Assembly (NCBI RefSeq): GCF_026988655.1 | Contig: NZ_JALSKT010000058.1 | Location: 1 to 45,523, forward strand | Direction: 5' to 3' | Length of the DNA stretch: 45,523 nt | Source of the DNA: Sulfurimonas sp. | GTDB lineage: Bacteria > Campylobacterota > Campylobacteria > Campylobacterales > Sulfurimonadaceae | In this document: positions 8,782-17,381 of the stretch, in pieces | Layout: each line of letters begins with the position of its first letter | Position numbering within the stretch: position 1 is the stretch's first letter | Notes under the pieces: generated by a model | What the model was told of the DNA's origin: nothing | The model's database searches: none | What the model saw: the letters and a program-made list of their open reading frames with translations, nothing else | Made by a program: the position numbers and the translations under genes

Positions 8782-9156
8782 TTAAAACAATGAGAGAATT
8801 TGTTCTCTGTTTGAAGCACTCATCTTCTGAACCCTTCCCTCAAATGAGAGATGAACAAGTAAAATTTCAAGCTCAAAAATCTTTTCTTCTTCTTTATATA
8901 TCTCTTGACGTAGAGTAAAAGAAGCCGCTTTCATCTCAACAAGAAAGTTCTTAATCTCCAACAAATCCCCTAGCTTAGCACTCTTATAAAAGTCTGCATT
9001 TAGCTTACGAGCAACAAAATGACCCTCTTGCAAAACAGGGCTCAAACCTTTTGAAAAAAAGGCCTCACTACGTGACCTTTCACAAAAGTTTAAATAATTT
9101 GAATGGTACACAACCCCACCCATATCTGTATCTTCGTAATAGACTCGTATCTTCAC
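8782..9156 (-). CDS. ybgC: YbgC-like acyl-CoA thioesterase
   Basis: 124 aa, a normal length for a hotdog-fold 4-hydroxybenzoyl-CoA-thioesterase-family protein. YYEDTDMGGVVYHSNYLNF (6-24) is the family signature, with catalytic Asp in EDTD (D11) and His in VVYHSNY (H18). In other bacteria YbgC acts on acyl-CoA or acyl-ACP and is often linked to Tol-Pal; no tol genes are next to it here. The start is GTG at 9156 with GGGAGA just upstream, in place of any ATG. It leads a two-gene operon with the MFS transporter. Confidence 0.92.
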   Translation of the reverse strand: MKIRVYYEDTDMGGVVYHSNYLNFCERSRSEAFFSKGLSPVLQEGHFVARKLNADFYKSAKLGDLLEIKNFLVEMKAASFTLRQEIYKEEEKIFELEILLVHLSFEGRVQKMSASNREQILSLF

Positions 9157-9197
9157 GTTATCTCCCTCACCCTCTATTTATTCAATATATAGTTTAA

Positions 9198-9203
9198 ATT
9201 ATA
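9198..9203 (-). promoter_or_regulatory. -10 box of the ybgC-MFS operon
   Basis: TATAAT on the minus strand, 42 bases before the GTG start. No clear -35. Confidence 0.5.
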
Positions 9204-9251
9204 CATTGCTCTGTCTTTAAGTCCACTGCTTTTAAAAAATTTAAGGTGATT

Positions 9252-9286
9252 GAAAAAGAGGAAGCAAAGAAGATTGCCTCCCTTTG
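9252..9286 (-). terminator. Terminator after the lipoprotein gene
   Basis: On the minus strand GAGGCAA pairs with TTGC-CTC across a 3-base bulge and runs into TTTTT. It begins just past the TAG stop at 9292-9294. Confidence 0.5.
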
Positions 9287-9291
9287 TGAGT

Positions 9292-10764
9292 CTAGAATGT
9301 TTTTAAAATTCTAGTAAGGTTATGACTATCTAAACGGTACAGAGTATGTTGCTGATTTTGTTGTATGGTTTTATATTTTACAGCAAAACCAAAAGAAAGT
9401 TTTTTTCCATTTGTATCTTTTGTAGTGATACGCTTATAGTCTGCTAAAGGGATATCTCTCCATAAGCTCATTGTGTTAACCGCATCTGGCGAGAGTTCAT
9501 TCACAAAGTTTGTATTTTTATCATTATTTATCGTATAAATCTCACTACCATAATAAACACTTACCGACTGTATCTCTATGAAATTTTTCGTTTTATTTTC
9601 AAGTGTGATATTTTTTGTCTCCGGATTAAATGCTATCTTAATATTTTCATCTTCATTTTTATATGCAGGATAAATTTCTGTAAAACTTGCTGATGTTATT
9701 TTATAAGTTGTTGGAAATTTTTGAATACGACTTTTAATTGTATCTGGAGCTTTGAAAAGCGTATAATATAATATCTTATGTTTTTTCTCAACACTATGTT
9801 CACTAGAATCTTTACTTATACTATAAGTAGATATTGTTTTTTGTAAAAGATTTTTATAATCACTAAACACTTTTTTATTTTCTTTTTGAGCCTCTGTTAG
9901 TCGTTTTTGCACATCGGTTGCTATCTCTGAAGTAGCTCCTTGAAACTTATCTAGACACTCTTGGTCTGCTTCACAAGGAAAATTTCTATCTACATTTGTT
10001 TGATACTCTTTTTTATAATTAACAGACTTTTGTGAAAATTTGTTTGCTTGAACATCTACTAAACTTTTTAGATTTTCATGTTTATAAAAACCGCTTTCAT
10101 CTTTATAAACTGCCTGTTCTTGTGGTATTTTATAATTTGAGTAAATTGTTTTATATTTAGATAACATTTCATTAAGTTTATCATTTGTTTCATTACTAAA
10201 TTGTGCTAATGTGGCACTCCCATTTTTTGATTCTTGTAAAAGTGTTGCATATCCATCAATAAGAACTTTTGGGTGAATATTTTCATCTTCTAACCACTCG
10301 TTAACACTATCATCAAACTCCTCATAGTCAAATACATGATGATACTCACATAATCCACCACCAAGAATAATATTTAATCCAAGTACAAATGGAGCATAAA
10401 TTACATTTTTTAAGAATACATCTGTTCCTTTTCTCTTACATTCAACAACTTCAAAAGACGTTTTTGGGTCACTTGGTGTACCCCATAAAATACCATCCAT
10501 TTTTAAATTACGCACACTCGTATTAAAACCTGTAGGAGAAAGATCATTTAAACGTACGGATAGATTTTGTGGTGTGTTATATATACTTTTTTTGAACTCT
10601 TTATCGCTGACACTATATGGAGCAAAAAGTGCTGCTTCTGGCTTATACTCTAAATGTGAAACCTTTCTAGGAAGAGGTTTATTTCCACATCCAGTTATTA
10701 ACATAACTGAAGAGAGCCCTATAAGCCCAAAATTTAAAACTTTTGATCTAGCACTTTTATTCAT
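9292..10764 (-). CDS. Lipoprotein of unknown function
   Basis: 490 aa. The N-terminus is a lipoprotein signal, with a positive start (MNKSARSK), a hydrophobic stretch and lipobox L-I-T-G-C26. The residue after the Cys is Gly, so the Asp+2 inner-membrane retention rule does not apply and outer-membrane placement is plausible. A hydrophobic patch near 125-140 (APFVLGLNIILGGGLC) could be a membrane-contacting hairpin. Residues about 175-320 are helical and charged, with further cysteines (FPCEADQEC). The C-terminal third alternates beta-strand-like segments (KNITLENKTKNFIEIQSVSV). No known family recognised. It has its own upstream region with two inverted repeats. Confidence 0.75.
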   Translation of the reverse strand: MNKSARSKVLNFGLIGLSSVMLITGCGNKPLPRKVSHLEYKPEAALFAPYSVSDKEFKKSIYNTPQNLSVRLNDLSPTGFNTSVRNLKMDGILWGTPSDPKTSFEVVECKRKGTDVFLKNVIYAPFVLGLNIILGGGLCEYHHVFDYEEFDDSVNEWLEDENIHPKVLIDGYATLLQESKNGSATLAQFSNETNDKLNEMLSKYKTIYSNYKIPQEQAVYKDESGFYKHENLKSLVDVQANKFSQKSVNYKKEYQTNVDRNFPCEADQECLDKFQGATSEIATDVQKRLTEAQKENKKVFSDYKNLLQKTISTYSISKDSSEHSVEKKHKILYYTLFKAPDTIKSRIQKFPTTYKITSASFTEIYPAYKNEDENIKIAFNPETKNITLENKTKNFIEIQSVSVYYGSEIYTINNDKNTNFVNELSPDAVNTMSLWRDIPLADYKRITTKDTNGKKLSFGFAVKYKTIQQNQQHTLYRLDSHNLTRILKTF

Positions 10765-10783
10765 TTGTTGTAATCCTCTTGAT

Positions 10784-10815
10784 TATCATATTTTTTCACG
10801 TAAGTGAATATGATA
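10784..10815. promoter_or_regulatory. Inverted repeat before the lipoprotein gene
   Basis: TATCATA (10784-10790) pairs with TATGATA (10809-10815), and inside it TTCAC pairs with GTGAA around a GTAA loop, leaving a 4-T bulge. It lies 20 bases upstream of the ATG at 10764, so it may be an operator or a 5'-leader hairpin. Confidence 0.4.
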
Positions 10816-10818
10816 CTG

Positions 10819-10842
10819 CTTGAAACTAAGATAAATTTCAAG
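10819..10842. promoter_or_regulatory. Second inverted repeat before the lipoprotein gene
   Basis: CTTGAAA and TTTCAAG are perfectly complementary across a 10-base spacer, between the end of the 151-aa gene and the lipoprotein start. There is no U-tract, so an operator is more likely than a terminator. Confidence 0.35.
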
Positions 10843-10870
10843 AAAAACAAGAGAGAATTTTAAATTTTTA

Positions 10871-11326
10871 CTAAAACTCCATAACAACTTCTTTTGATTT
10901 TTGAATATAAAGTAGAGCATTTGTAAAGCTATATTGGTCAACCTCTTCTATACCTTCTTTATCATATGCCACTAAGTAGTCAAATCCATCTAATTCAATA
11001 TTTTTGACCTTTTTCAGATGAATAATATAAAGAAGCAAGTCTGCCAAATCACTTATTGGGATGATTTCTCTAAAGCCTTTGTTAAATTCATTTATATACT
11101 CATCGCATATACTCTCACTTGACATAAAAAGTATCCAAAGAATAATTTTGTCTACCTTTTGTGGTGCATTAACGTGTTGTAGAAAACTTTTGTACAAGGC
11201 TTCATTTGTAGCTATCTCATCGAGCTGCTCGTTGGCTTGGGCTATTAAAAAGTCAACTCTTTGCTCGCTAAGTTTATCGTTTTTATAATCATTGAGTACT
11301 GACTTTGCAATTTGATATGTGTGCAT
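10871..11326 (-). CDS. Hypothetical cytoplasmic protein
   Basis: 151 aa, acidic, mostly helical, with no signal peptide or membrane segment. It starts MHTYQIAKSVLNDYK, carries one Cys (MSSESICDEYINEF) and ends with an acidic stretch (YDKEGIEEVDQYSF). No family recognised. It has an ATG start, normal composition for the window, and no overlapping competitor of better quality. It lies between the lipoprotein gene and a small membrane-protein gene on the same strand, with gaps of about 100 bases on each side, so it is probably transcribed alone. Confidence 0.7.
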   Translation of the reverse strand: MHTYQIAKSVLNDYKNDKLSEQRVDFLIAQANEQLDEIATNEALYKSFLQHVNAPQKVDKIILWILFMSSESICDEYINEFNKGFREIIPISDLADLLLYIIHLKKVKNIELDGFDYLVAYDKEGIEEVDQYSFTNALLYIQKSKEVVMEF

Positions 11327-11431
11327 TATTTCTCTTTTTATTGGATTTTTAATTATTACAGAATATTCTAAAATTTCTATTTATAAAATAAAAAGTAGAA
11401 AAACATTTTGTTTTCTTTAAAGCTGAAAGAT

Positions 11432-11827
11432 TTAGTTTAAAGCTATAAAAACTAATGGTGGATAAGCTAAAGCTCCGATATATGGAAGGTATTTATCTAG
11501 TGGCATTGCAAGCATCATTTTCATCTGTGCATTTATCTCTCTATCTATAAACACCTGCTTCATCATATAAAGTTTTGTAAATATATCCGCAGCTTTTATC
11601 GTAAAATAGAGCACGGCATAAAGGTTGTAGTCTGTTATCATCATCAGATAAATTGAAAAATAGAGCGAAGGATGCATGATGAGAAAAAGAAAAATACTCT
11701 TTGCATAATACTTATACATTCGAGTAAGCATCCCCATCAAAGTCGAGGCTTTTTGCCACTGCACTTCATAAACCTCAAGTGCAATACAAAGCAAAAGATA
11801 CAATAACACGATGTTTATTATGTTCAT
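11432..11827 (-). CDS. Hypothetical membrane protein
   Basis: 131 aa with about four hydrophobic segments: residues 3-18, a stretch at 45-62 (SIFLFLIMHPSLYFSIYL), 66-86 and the C-terminal LPYIGALAYPPLVFIAL. Conserved-looking charged patches (YEVQWQKAS; FIDREINAQMKMM) lie between helices. It is an inner-membrane protein of unknown role. It is divergent from the hybrid histidine kinase, sharing a 127-base intergenic region with it, so co-regulation is possible but not shown. Confidence 0.7.
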   Translation of the reverse strand: MNIINIVLLYLLLCIALEVYEVQWQKASTLMGMLTRMYKYYAKSIFLFLIMHPSLYFSIYLMMITDYNLYAVLYFTIKAADIFTKLYMMKQVFIDREINAQMKMMLAMPLDKYLPYIGALAYPPLVFIALN

Positions 11828-11919
11828 GCTGTATAGTATCTTTTGTCCTCTTAATTATAAATGAATTTTAATGAATTTGAAAGTCATATTTATTAATAAT
11901 AAACTACATATTTCTAGGA

Positions 11920-11925
11920 TATAAT
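11920..11925 (+). promoter_or_regulatory. -10 box of the hybrid kinase gene
   Basis: TATAAT 30 bases before the ATG at 11955. The AT-rich stretch upstream (TTTATTAATAATAAA) replaces a consensus -35. Confidence 0.6.
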
Positions 11926-11954
11926 CTTATCACTAAAACGATGAAGAGAAATAT

Positions 11955-13967
11955 ATGCCAAACATTGCAGCTTTGCAAGAACAGATAATTTTAGCAAGAA
12001 AAGAGATACAACAGCTTAATGATAAGTATCTCATAAATAAAATTTTAGAAAATGTCATCTCTCATGCGACACAAGCGGATGCTACTTCTATCTGGCTTTA
12101 TAAACAAGAAAAAAATGCATTTGTAAAAGCGCTTGATTATGACACTTCTATCTCTATACATAAAAAAGAGGGACTTTTTTACAAAGCGTATGTTTCAAAC
12201 GCAGTAGCAATCTACAACAATATAACAAGCGAAAAGGGTTATACTCCTTCTATAGACAATTTTGAAAATTTTGAATTAAAATCAAAGATTTTTTTTCCTC
12301 TGAACTTAGATGAGAAATTTCTTGGCATTATTACCCTCTCTCTGAATGAAGATAACAACAAGAAGTTTACTTATAACGATGTAGAGATGCTTCGTGCCAT
12401 CAAACCTTTTTTACTTGAAAACCTTTTTATAGATAGAAGAGCAAAAAAAAGTAAAGACAGCGGACAAAGACGACGTCAAGATGATGTCATAGAGAACCTA
12501 AACACACTCCAAAGCTCACGAGAACTTCCCCAAACATCACAGGCAATGCTTGACTCCATCTCTAACATCGTCCATGACATCCGTACACCGGCAAATGGTC
12601 TGTATGGTTTTTTAGAGATACTCCAAGAGCAAGTACAAGATGAAAGATTAAAAATATATATCAAACATGCAAAAGAGAGTGCGCAACTGATAAATGAGCT
12701 TACAACTTCTATCCTTGATGGTGTTTCAACGAAAAAAGAGCCAAACACTTCTGAGACAAAAAGCATAAATAGCATCAAATTTTTCTCCGATGTTGCAGAA
12801 ATATTTTCGGCAAATATGTTCAAAAAAAATATACAATACAATATTTTTATAGATCCTTTTTTACCAAAAGAGATAGTTCTTGACTCGATGAAGATAAAAA
12901 GAGTCATAATGAACCTCATAGGAAATGCAAGTAAATTTACGCCACAAAATGGCTCTATAGAGTTTTCTGTACGATACAAACAAAAAGAGAAAAAACTACA
13001 TATTTTTGTAAAAGATAGCGGTATAGGCATAGCTAAAGAGAAACAGAGTGAAATATTTGAAGCTTTTAAACAAGCTGAAGATACGACAAAAGAGCTGTAT
13101 GGAGGGACAGGACTTGGTCTTTCTATCTGTGCCGCCTATGTCAAAGAGCTTGGTGGAAAGCTCCTGCTTGAGAGCCAACTCAACAAAGGGAGTACCTTTT
13201 ACTTTAGCCTGCCAATGGAGATAAAAGACTATGCGATTCAGTTTAAAACATTAAAGGATCAAAAAACTGTTCTAAGTATCCTTATGAACAAAGAAAACAG
13301 TTTTGTAGCCAACCACATAGCACGTTACTTTGTAAAAATGGGGATTGATGTTGATAAACTCCATTCAGTTGCAAGTGTCAAACTCATTCCACCTGAGACA
13401 ACACACCTCATCACTTTTGAGAAAAAATTAACACACGAAGTTTTTAGCTTTATTAAGATAAAAAAGCTCAAACATCTCGTTGTAGAAGAGAATTTTTTGT
13501 CTCTAAAGAGTTCACACATTCAAGGTGCTCAAATCATTTCACAGTATACAAGTTATTCAGAAGCACTCTACTCCTTTGTTAATGAAGAGAAAATTCCAAA
13601 AATTCTTATTGTTGAAGATGATCCTATAAGTATCTCACTTTTAAAAACAATGCTTGATGATGAGTACTGCGATATAGATACCGTAATTGATGGAGAAGAA
13701 GGATTGTCCTGTCTACACAGAGCTTTAGCAAAAGAGCATCCCTACTCTATCGTTTACAGTGATGAAAACATGCCTAAACTCTCAGGAAGCCAGATGATAC
13801 AAAAATACAAAAAGCTTGAAGAAGAGAAAAACATAAGAAAAACAAAATTTGCTTATATCTCAGGTGATGAGTGTCAAGATAAGCATAAACAACTCTTTGA
13901 TTATTGTCTGAACAAACCTTTTAAAAAGAGTGAAGTCGTCTCAATCTTTACAGAGCAAACGCAGTAG
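11955..13967 (+). CDS. Hybrid sensor histidine kinase, GAF-HisKA-HATPase-REC
   Basis: 670 aa, soluble. A short coiled coil (1-25) is followed by a GAF-like sensor (about 25-155). The HisKA dimerisation helix carries H207 in IVHDIRTP. The ATPase domain has N324 (LIGNASKF), DSGIGIA (354-360) and GGTGLGLS (383-390). Residues about 435-540 look like a degenerate receiver with no phosphoacceptor Asp (THLITFEKKL at that strand). The C-terminal receiver (548-665) is complete: E554/D555/D556, D603 (YSDENMP) and K654 (NKPF). It should autophosphorylate and relay to its own D603, with output through an unseen partner. It converges on the OmpR-type remnant with a 2-base gap, so that remnant's ancestral gene is a candidate but unproven partner. 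Confidence 0.92.
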   Translation: MPNIAALQEQIILARKEIQQLNDKYLINKILENVISHATQADATSIWLYKQEKNAFVKALDYDTSISIHKKEGLFYKAYVSNAVAIYNNITSEKGYTPSIDNFENFELKSKIFFPLNLDEKFLGIITLSLNEDNNKKFTYNDVEMLRAIKPFLLENLFIDRRAKKSKDSGQRRRQDDVIENLNTLQSSRELPQTSQAMLDSISNIVHDIRTPANGLYGFLEILQEQVQDERLKIYIKHAKESAQLINELTTSILDGVSTKKEPNTSETKSINSIKFFSDVAEIFSANMFKKNIQYNIFIDPFLPKEIVLDSMKIKRVIMNLIGNASKFTPQNGSIEFSVRYKQKEKKLHIFVKDSGIGIAKEKQSEIFEAFKQAEDTTKELYGGTGLGLSICAAYVKELGGKLLLESQLNKGSTFYFSLPMEIKDYAIQFKTLKDQKTVLSILMNKENSFVANHIARYFVKMGIDVDKLHSVASVKLIPPETTHLITFEKKLTHEVFSFIKIKKLKHLVVEENFLSLKSSHIQGAQIISQYTSYSEALYSFVNEEKIPKILIVEDDPISISLLKTMLDDEYCDIDTVIDGEEGLSCLHRALAKEHPYSIVYSDENMPKLSGSQMIQKYKKLEEEKNIRKTKFAYISGDECQDKHKQLFDYCLNKPFKKSEVVSIFTEQTQ

Positions 13968-13969
13968 TT

Positions 13970-14512
13970 TTACAATCTTTCTATAGCGTAGCCAACAGCA
14001 AAAATGTTTTTAATTGTCTTAAAAGGGAGTTTTTTTCTCAACTGTTTTATGATAGTTTTAAGACTATCATGTTTCATAAGATCACGCTCACCCCATAAAA
14101 CTTCAAATATTCTCTCATAAGTAAAAACCGTTTCAAAAGGTGCAGAAAAAAGTAAGCAAAGAAGATCTCGCTCTTTTTTCGTCAGACTAATATTTTTTCC
14201 CTCATAGACAAGTACAGTTAGTTGTTTATCCCAATAATAATCTTGTTGAATTTTGACAATATTTTGCCTCTCTTTTTCTTGTACAATCTCTTTTGCTTTA
14301 TCTTTTAAGAGTTCTAGGAGTTTATCAAAATCAAGTGGTTTGGAGACAAATCCATCTACTTTTAGGTTTATCGTATCGATGAGTGTCTCCTTATCATCAA
14401 ACGCAGTAGTAACTAAAATGATTTGATCTTTATCTCTTTTTTTTATCTCTTTTGCATTTGATTTACTGGTCTTGATTTTGGGGTGCATTATAATTTGTAA
14501 ATGCCAATACAA
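13970..14512 (-). pseudogene. OmpR/PhoB-type response regulator lacking its N-terminal half-receiver
   Basis: 180 aa. The chain starts in mid-receiver: AKEIKKRDKDQIILVTTAFDD matches the alpha3-beta4 part and K58 (GFVSKPLD) is the conserved receiver Lys. The acidic pocket and phosphoacceptor Asp, normally about 50 residues earlier, are absent. The C-terminal winged helix (about 95-180) is intact: LTKKERDLLCLLF, recognition region HDSLKTIIKQLRKKL, final wing NIFAVGYAIE. Its first codons overlap the end of the MASE1 fragment in another frame. The best reading is a deletion fusion. The DNA-binding half could still be made by coupled initiation at ATG 14512 or the in-frame ATG nine codons on. It would not be phosphorylatable. 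Confidence 0.75.
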
Positions 14513-14705
14513 ACTGCCCTATAAAAACCCCCGGCCATATCCTTTTAGCAAAATACAGCAGCATCGCTAAAGCAATACCCTCAGAAGCAAAAATGCCAAT
14601 ATTGACAATCCCTATACCGTGTAACAGCACTAAACTTAATTTTCCCGCAAGAAAATAAAGAGCTGCTAAAATAAATATCACAAATACATAATCAATTTTT
14701 TTCAT
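14463..14705 (-). pseudogene. N-terminal fragment of a MASE1-domain sensor protein
   Basis: 80 aa. Three hydrophobic segments, with LSLVLLHGIGIVNIGIFASEGIALAMLLYF followed by WPGVFIGQFVLAF read in two parts, match the first third of a MASE1 membrane sensor domain, which normally has about eight helices and an attached GGDEF or kinase output. It stops shortly after the third segment (NYNAPQNQDQ, then TAA), and the last 50 bases overlap the headless response regulator. It sits 3 bases after the outer-membrane protease gene. It is most likely the 5' remnant left when a deletion removed the rest of the sensor and the front of the regulator. Confidence 0.65.
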
Positions 14706-14708
14706 GAT

Positions 14709-17381
14709 TTAAAATGTTACTCCCAAATTTAATGAAAAAGAGTGTTCCTGCGCAATCACCTTATCTGAGCTGTATATATACTTTATTTCAAGAGGCAAAA
14801 GCAACTTGTTAAACCATAAGGTATCCAAAGTCATACTAGCAGTGTAGGTATCTACTTTTACTTTTGTAGTATTTATAAAACTACCAAAACTATAAGCATC
14901 ATATTGAAGATGGAGTGCTTCACGTCGAAGAGATAGAGGAAAAGTAAAATAATAGGCACTATAGTTAAGTACTTTATTTAGTTTCACGCCATACCTCAGT
15001 GCATCCTGAGCATACACTGCACTATATTTTAAACTCGGCATTGCTATACTTGAGGGGTCACTACTGAGGAGTTGTGGTACTTGATACTTCACTACTTTCA
15101 CTCCACGCTCATTTACTGCGTTTGGCGCATCACTTTTTGAGTACTGCGCACTAGCTCCTACGTACAACTCATCTGCCATTTCCCTACTAAACGCAGCTTT
15201 AGCACCATATATGCTATCGCTTCTTTCTTTTACACCATACAATGCGCCTTGAAGGAAAAGATTTGGATAAAAACTAACTCCAAACTGTTCTCTTTTACTC
15301 AGTGAGAGTTCTACGGAGAGTGGTTTTCTACTTTTTGATTGATAATCTTCATAATAACTCGTCTGCAAATCCCCACGCAGATACCCAGCTCTATAAAAGT
15401 TAAACGCAGCATTTGCTGTGATACCATAGTCTCTATTTTCATCTACTGCGTTTAGATTTTCTTGACCTTGCAAAACTGCATACGAAGAGAGAAAATAGTT
15501 AATAAAGTACTGCGTATTTGTGTAACTCACTCCTGCAAGAAGATACCTATCAATGTTACGACTCGCATACAGACTCAAAGCATTCTGTGCTAAAGGATCA
15601 GTAAAATTAAGACTAAGATCAAAAAGAAATCCAGCCTTTGCATCATTACCAAGTGAAACATTAGCCCCACTATAGTGCATATCTAAAACAGAACTATAGG
15701 GATGTTCTAAGTTTACTTCTACACTTACATTTTGCTCTGTTTGCATCTTCTTTTTCACACTAAGCTTCACTTCATAAGGTTGCTCTTTTACTGCGTTTAG
15801 CTTTAGAATTTTATAGGCATATTTGTCACTTTGCACTGTTGCGACAAGTGCAGTTGCTGCGTTTAGGACTCTTGCATCTATGATATTATCAGCCTCACTC
15901 ATTCGTGCAATCTCATCTGCTTTATATCGGTACAAACTTGAACCATACTGAGAATTTGCTATAAAGTAAACACCTCCCTTCTCATCCACACCAACTACAT
16001 GAGAGTAGTAAGATTTTAGACTAAAAAGTGCTGTTTTATTTTTAAAAAGTGTTCGTGTTTTGTTTTTTTGTTTAAAGTAGTAAATATCTTCACCCTTTAC
16101 ATAAACAGACGAGTTTACCTGCGCATACAATGCATTGCCAACATATAACTGTGGCTCAGATAATGATGATGAAACATCAAAGTAAACGGTTCGTCCATCA
16201 GACAAATACCCCTGCACAACTTTAGAAGCACTCTCTTGTACAATATGTGCATTTTCATCAAAAAGCCCGATAGAAATACGCCAAGGATTGACATAGTTTG
16301 AGCCTTGTGTTGTGTACTCATTGTCTGCACTCTTTATCACTTTCCCTGAGATAAAGCTTTTACTTACTGCGTTTAGCATAGTGGTTTTTTTATCTAAACG
16401 CAGTAGTTTTGGACGGGTACGTCCTGTTTCATTGATGATGAAAAATATCTCATTATCATCATCATTTAAAGGAGAAAAAAATTGTGAAGAGGCTATCTCT
16501 TTTCCTTTTGCTTGGTGCATTTTTTGTGCTTTATGAGCAAGCTCTGCACTCCACTCTTCTATCAGTGTTTCAAAATCTTTTGAGAAAACACTTCTAAATG
16601 TCGCATTTGTCAAAAATGGAAAAAACCAATCTTGTGAATGTTTTTTCCAGTAAGCATTTGTCTTTTTCAGACCATATTTTTGTGCTAAAAAATACTCAAA
16701 ATAGCCACCAAGTGTATAAAAATGTGAACCATATAAAAAGTTGAGATTATTATTATAAACAAGTTCAGGTTTGAGCTTATGTGCTTTTGCCTGCATCAGC
16801 GTTTGTGCGTAAAAACGCCCACTGTAGAGTCTTCCTCCATTGCCATGCAAAGATTCATTAAGCACTGCGTTTCCCTCAAGAAAAAAAGAACTCTCCACAA
16901 TGTTAGGCAAGGTAAACCAAGGAATCATAACAAAACCATTTTTAAAAAGTGTGTGCAGAGTAGATGAGATAGGATTATCTTTTGCATTGAGTTGATAATT
17001 GTGTGCAGTTTCATGATACAGTAGGGTATAAAGCCAAGATGTACTACTAAAATAGTCCGCATCCAAAGCCCCACCGATATAGTTTATCTGCTCATTATAA
17101 GGGTATTGAGTTGAGAAACCATTGGCTATTTGATTTTTATCTGAAATCAAACCAACATAGAGTTTTTCATCCATTGTGTAGGCAAAACTCTTTTCATATT
17201 GGGGCTGCAGTAGAGTTTCTATCTTTGCGGCATCTTGAGCAAAAGGAAGATTGCTTTTTGTAAAAATCAACTGCGTATTTCTTACCTCAGCTTTAAAGTA
17301 GGCATCATCATGCGATACAACTATATCTCCTGCTTTGAGTCCACTAAAAAGAAGCGCCCCAAACAAAAGAGCCTTTTTCAT
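14709..17381 (-). CDS. Outer-membrane metalloprotease-like protein with propeller and beta-barrel regions
   Basis: 890 aa with a signal peptide (1-17). H123-E-T-A-H127 is a zinc-protease HExxH, and E169 in FFLEGNAVLNES resembles the downstream EGxA motif of MA-clan (peptidase MA-like) enzymes as the third ligand. The middle (about 300-560) consists of repeated short strands such as GGVYFIANSQYGSSLYRY, like a TolB/DPP-type propeller. From about 570 to 890 there are alternating amphipathic strands ending in SFSLNLGVTF, with the C-terminal Phe typical of outer-membrane barrels. A surface or periplasmic protease anchored by its own barrel is inferred; the substrate is unknown. It begins one base after the tex stop and so is cotranscribed. 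Nine copies of the CTGCGTTT word lie in this gene. Confidence 0.75.
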   Translation of the reverse strand: MKKALLFGALLFSGLKAGDIVVSHDDAYFKAEVRNTQLIFTKSNLPFAQDAAKIETLLQPQYEKSFAYTMDEKLYVGLISDKNQIANGFSTQYPYNEQINYIGGALDADYFSSTSWLYTLLYHETAHNYQLNAKDNPISSTLHTLFKNGFVMIPWFTLPNIVESSFFLEGNAVLNESLHGNGGRLYSGRFYAQTLMQAKAHKLKPELVYNNNLNFLYGSHFYTLGGYFEYFLAQKYGLKKTNAYWKKHSQDWFFPFLTNATFRSVFSKDFETLIEEWSAELAHKAQKMHQAKGKEIASSQFFSPLNDDDNEIFFIINETGRTRPKLLRLDKKTTMLNAVSKSFISGKVIKSADNEYTTQGSNYVNPWRISIGLFDENAHIVQESASKVVQGYLSDGRTVYFDVSSSLSEPQLYVGNALYAQVNSSVYVKGEDIYYFKQKNKTRTLFKNKTALFSLKSYYSHVVGVDEKGGVYFIANSQYGSSLYRYKADEIARMSEADNIIDARVLNAATALVATVQSDKYAYKILKLNAVKEQPYEVKLSVKKKMQTEQNVSVEVNLEHPYSSVLDMHYSGANVSLGNDAKAGFLFDLSLNFTDPLAQNALSLYASRNIDRYLLAGVSYTNTQYFINYFLSSYAVLQGQENLNAVDENRDYGITANAAFNFYRAGYLRGDLQTSYYEDYQSKSRKPLSVELSLSKREQFGVSFYPNLFLQGALYGVKERSDSIYGAKAAFSREMADELYVGASAQYSKSDAPNAVNERGVKVVKYQVPQLLSSDPSSIAMPSLKYSAVYAQDALRYGVKLNKVLNYSAYYFTFPLSLRREALHLQYDAYSFGSFINTTKVKVDTYTASMTLDTLWFNKLLLPLEIKYIYSSDKVIAQEHSFSLNLGVTF

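Noticed and set aside
9157-9291. Possible tRNA or small RNA in the spacer before ybgC.
   Set aside because: No cloverleaf or conserved T-loop is visible. The sequence is explained by a promoter and a terminator.
12476-13030. Long minus-strand open frame (184 codons) inside the hybrid kinase gene.
   Set aside because: It is fully covered by a well-supported plus-strand kinase, has no ribosome site and has an implausible composition rich in Ser, Phe and Cys.
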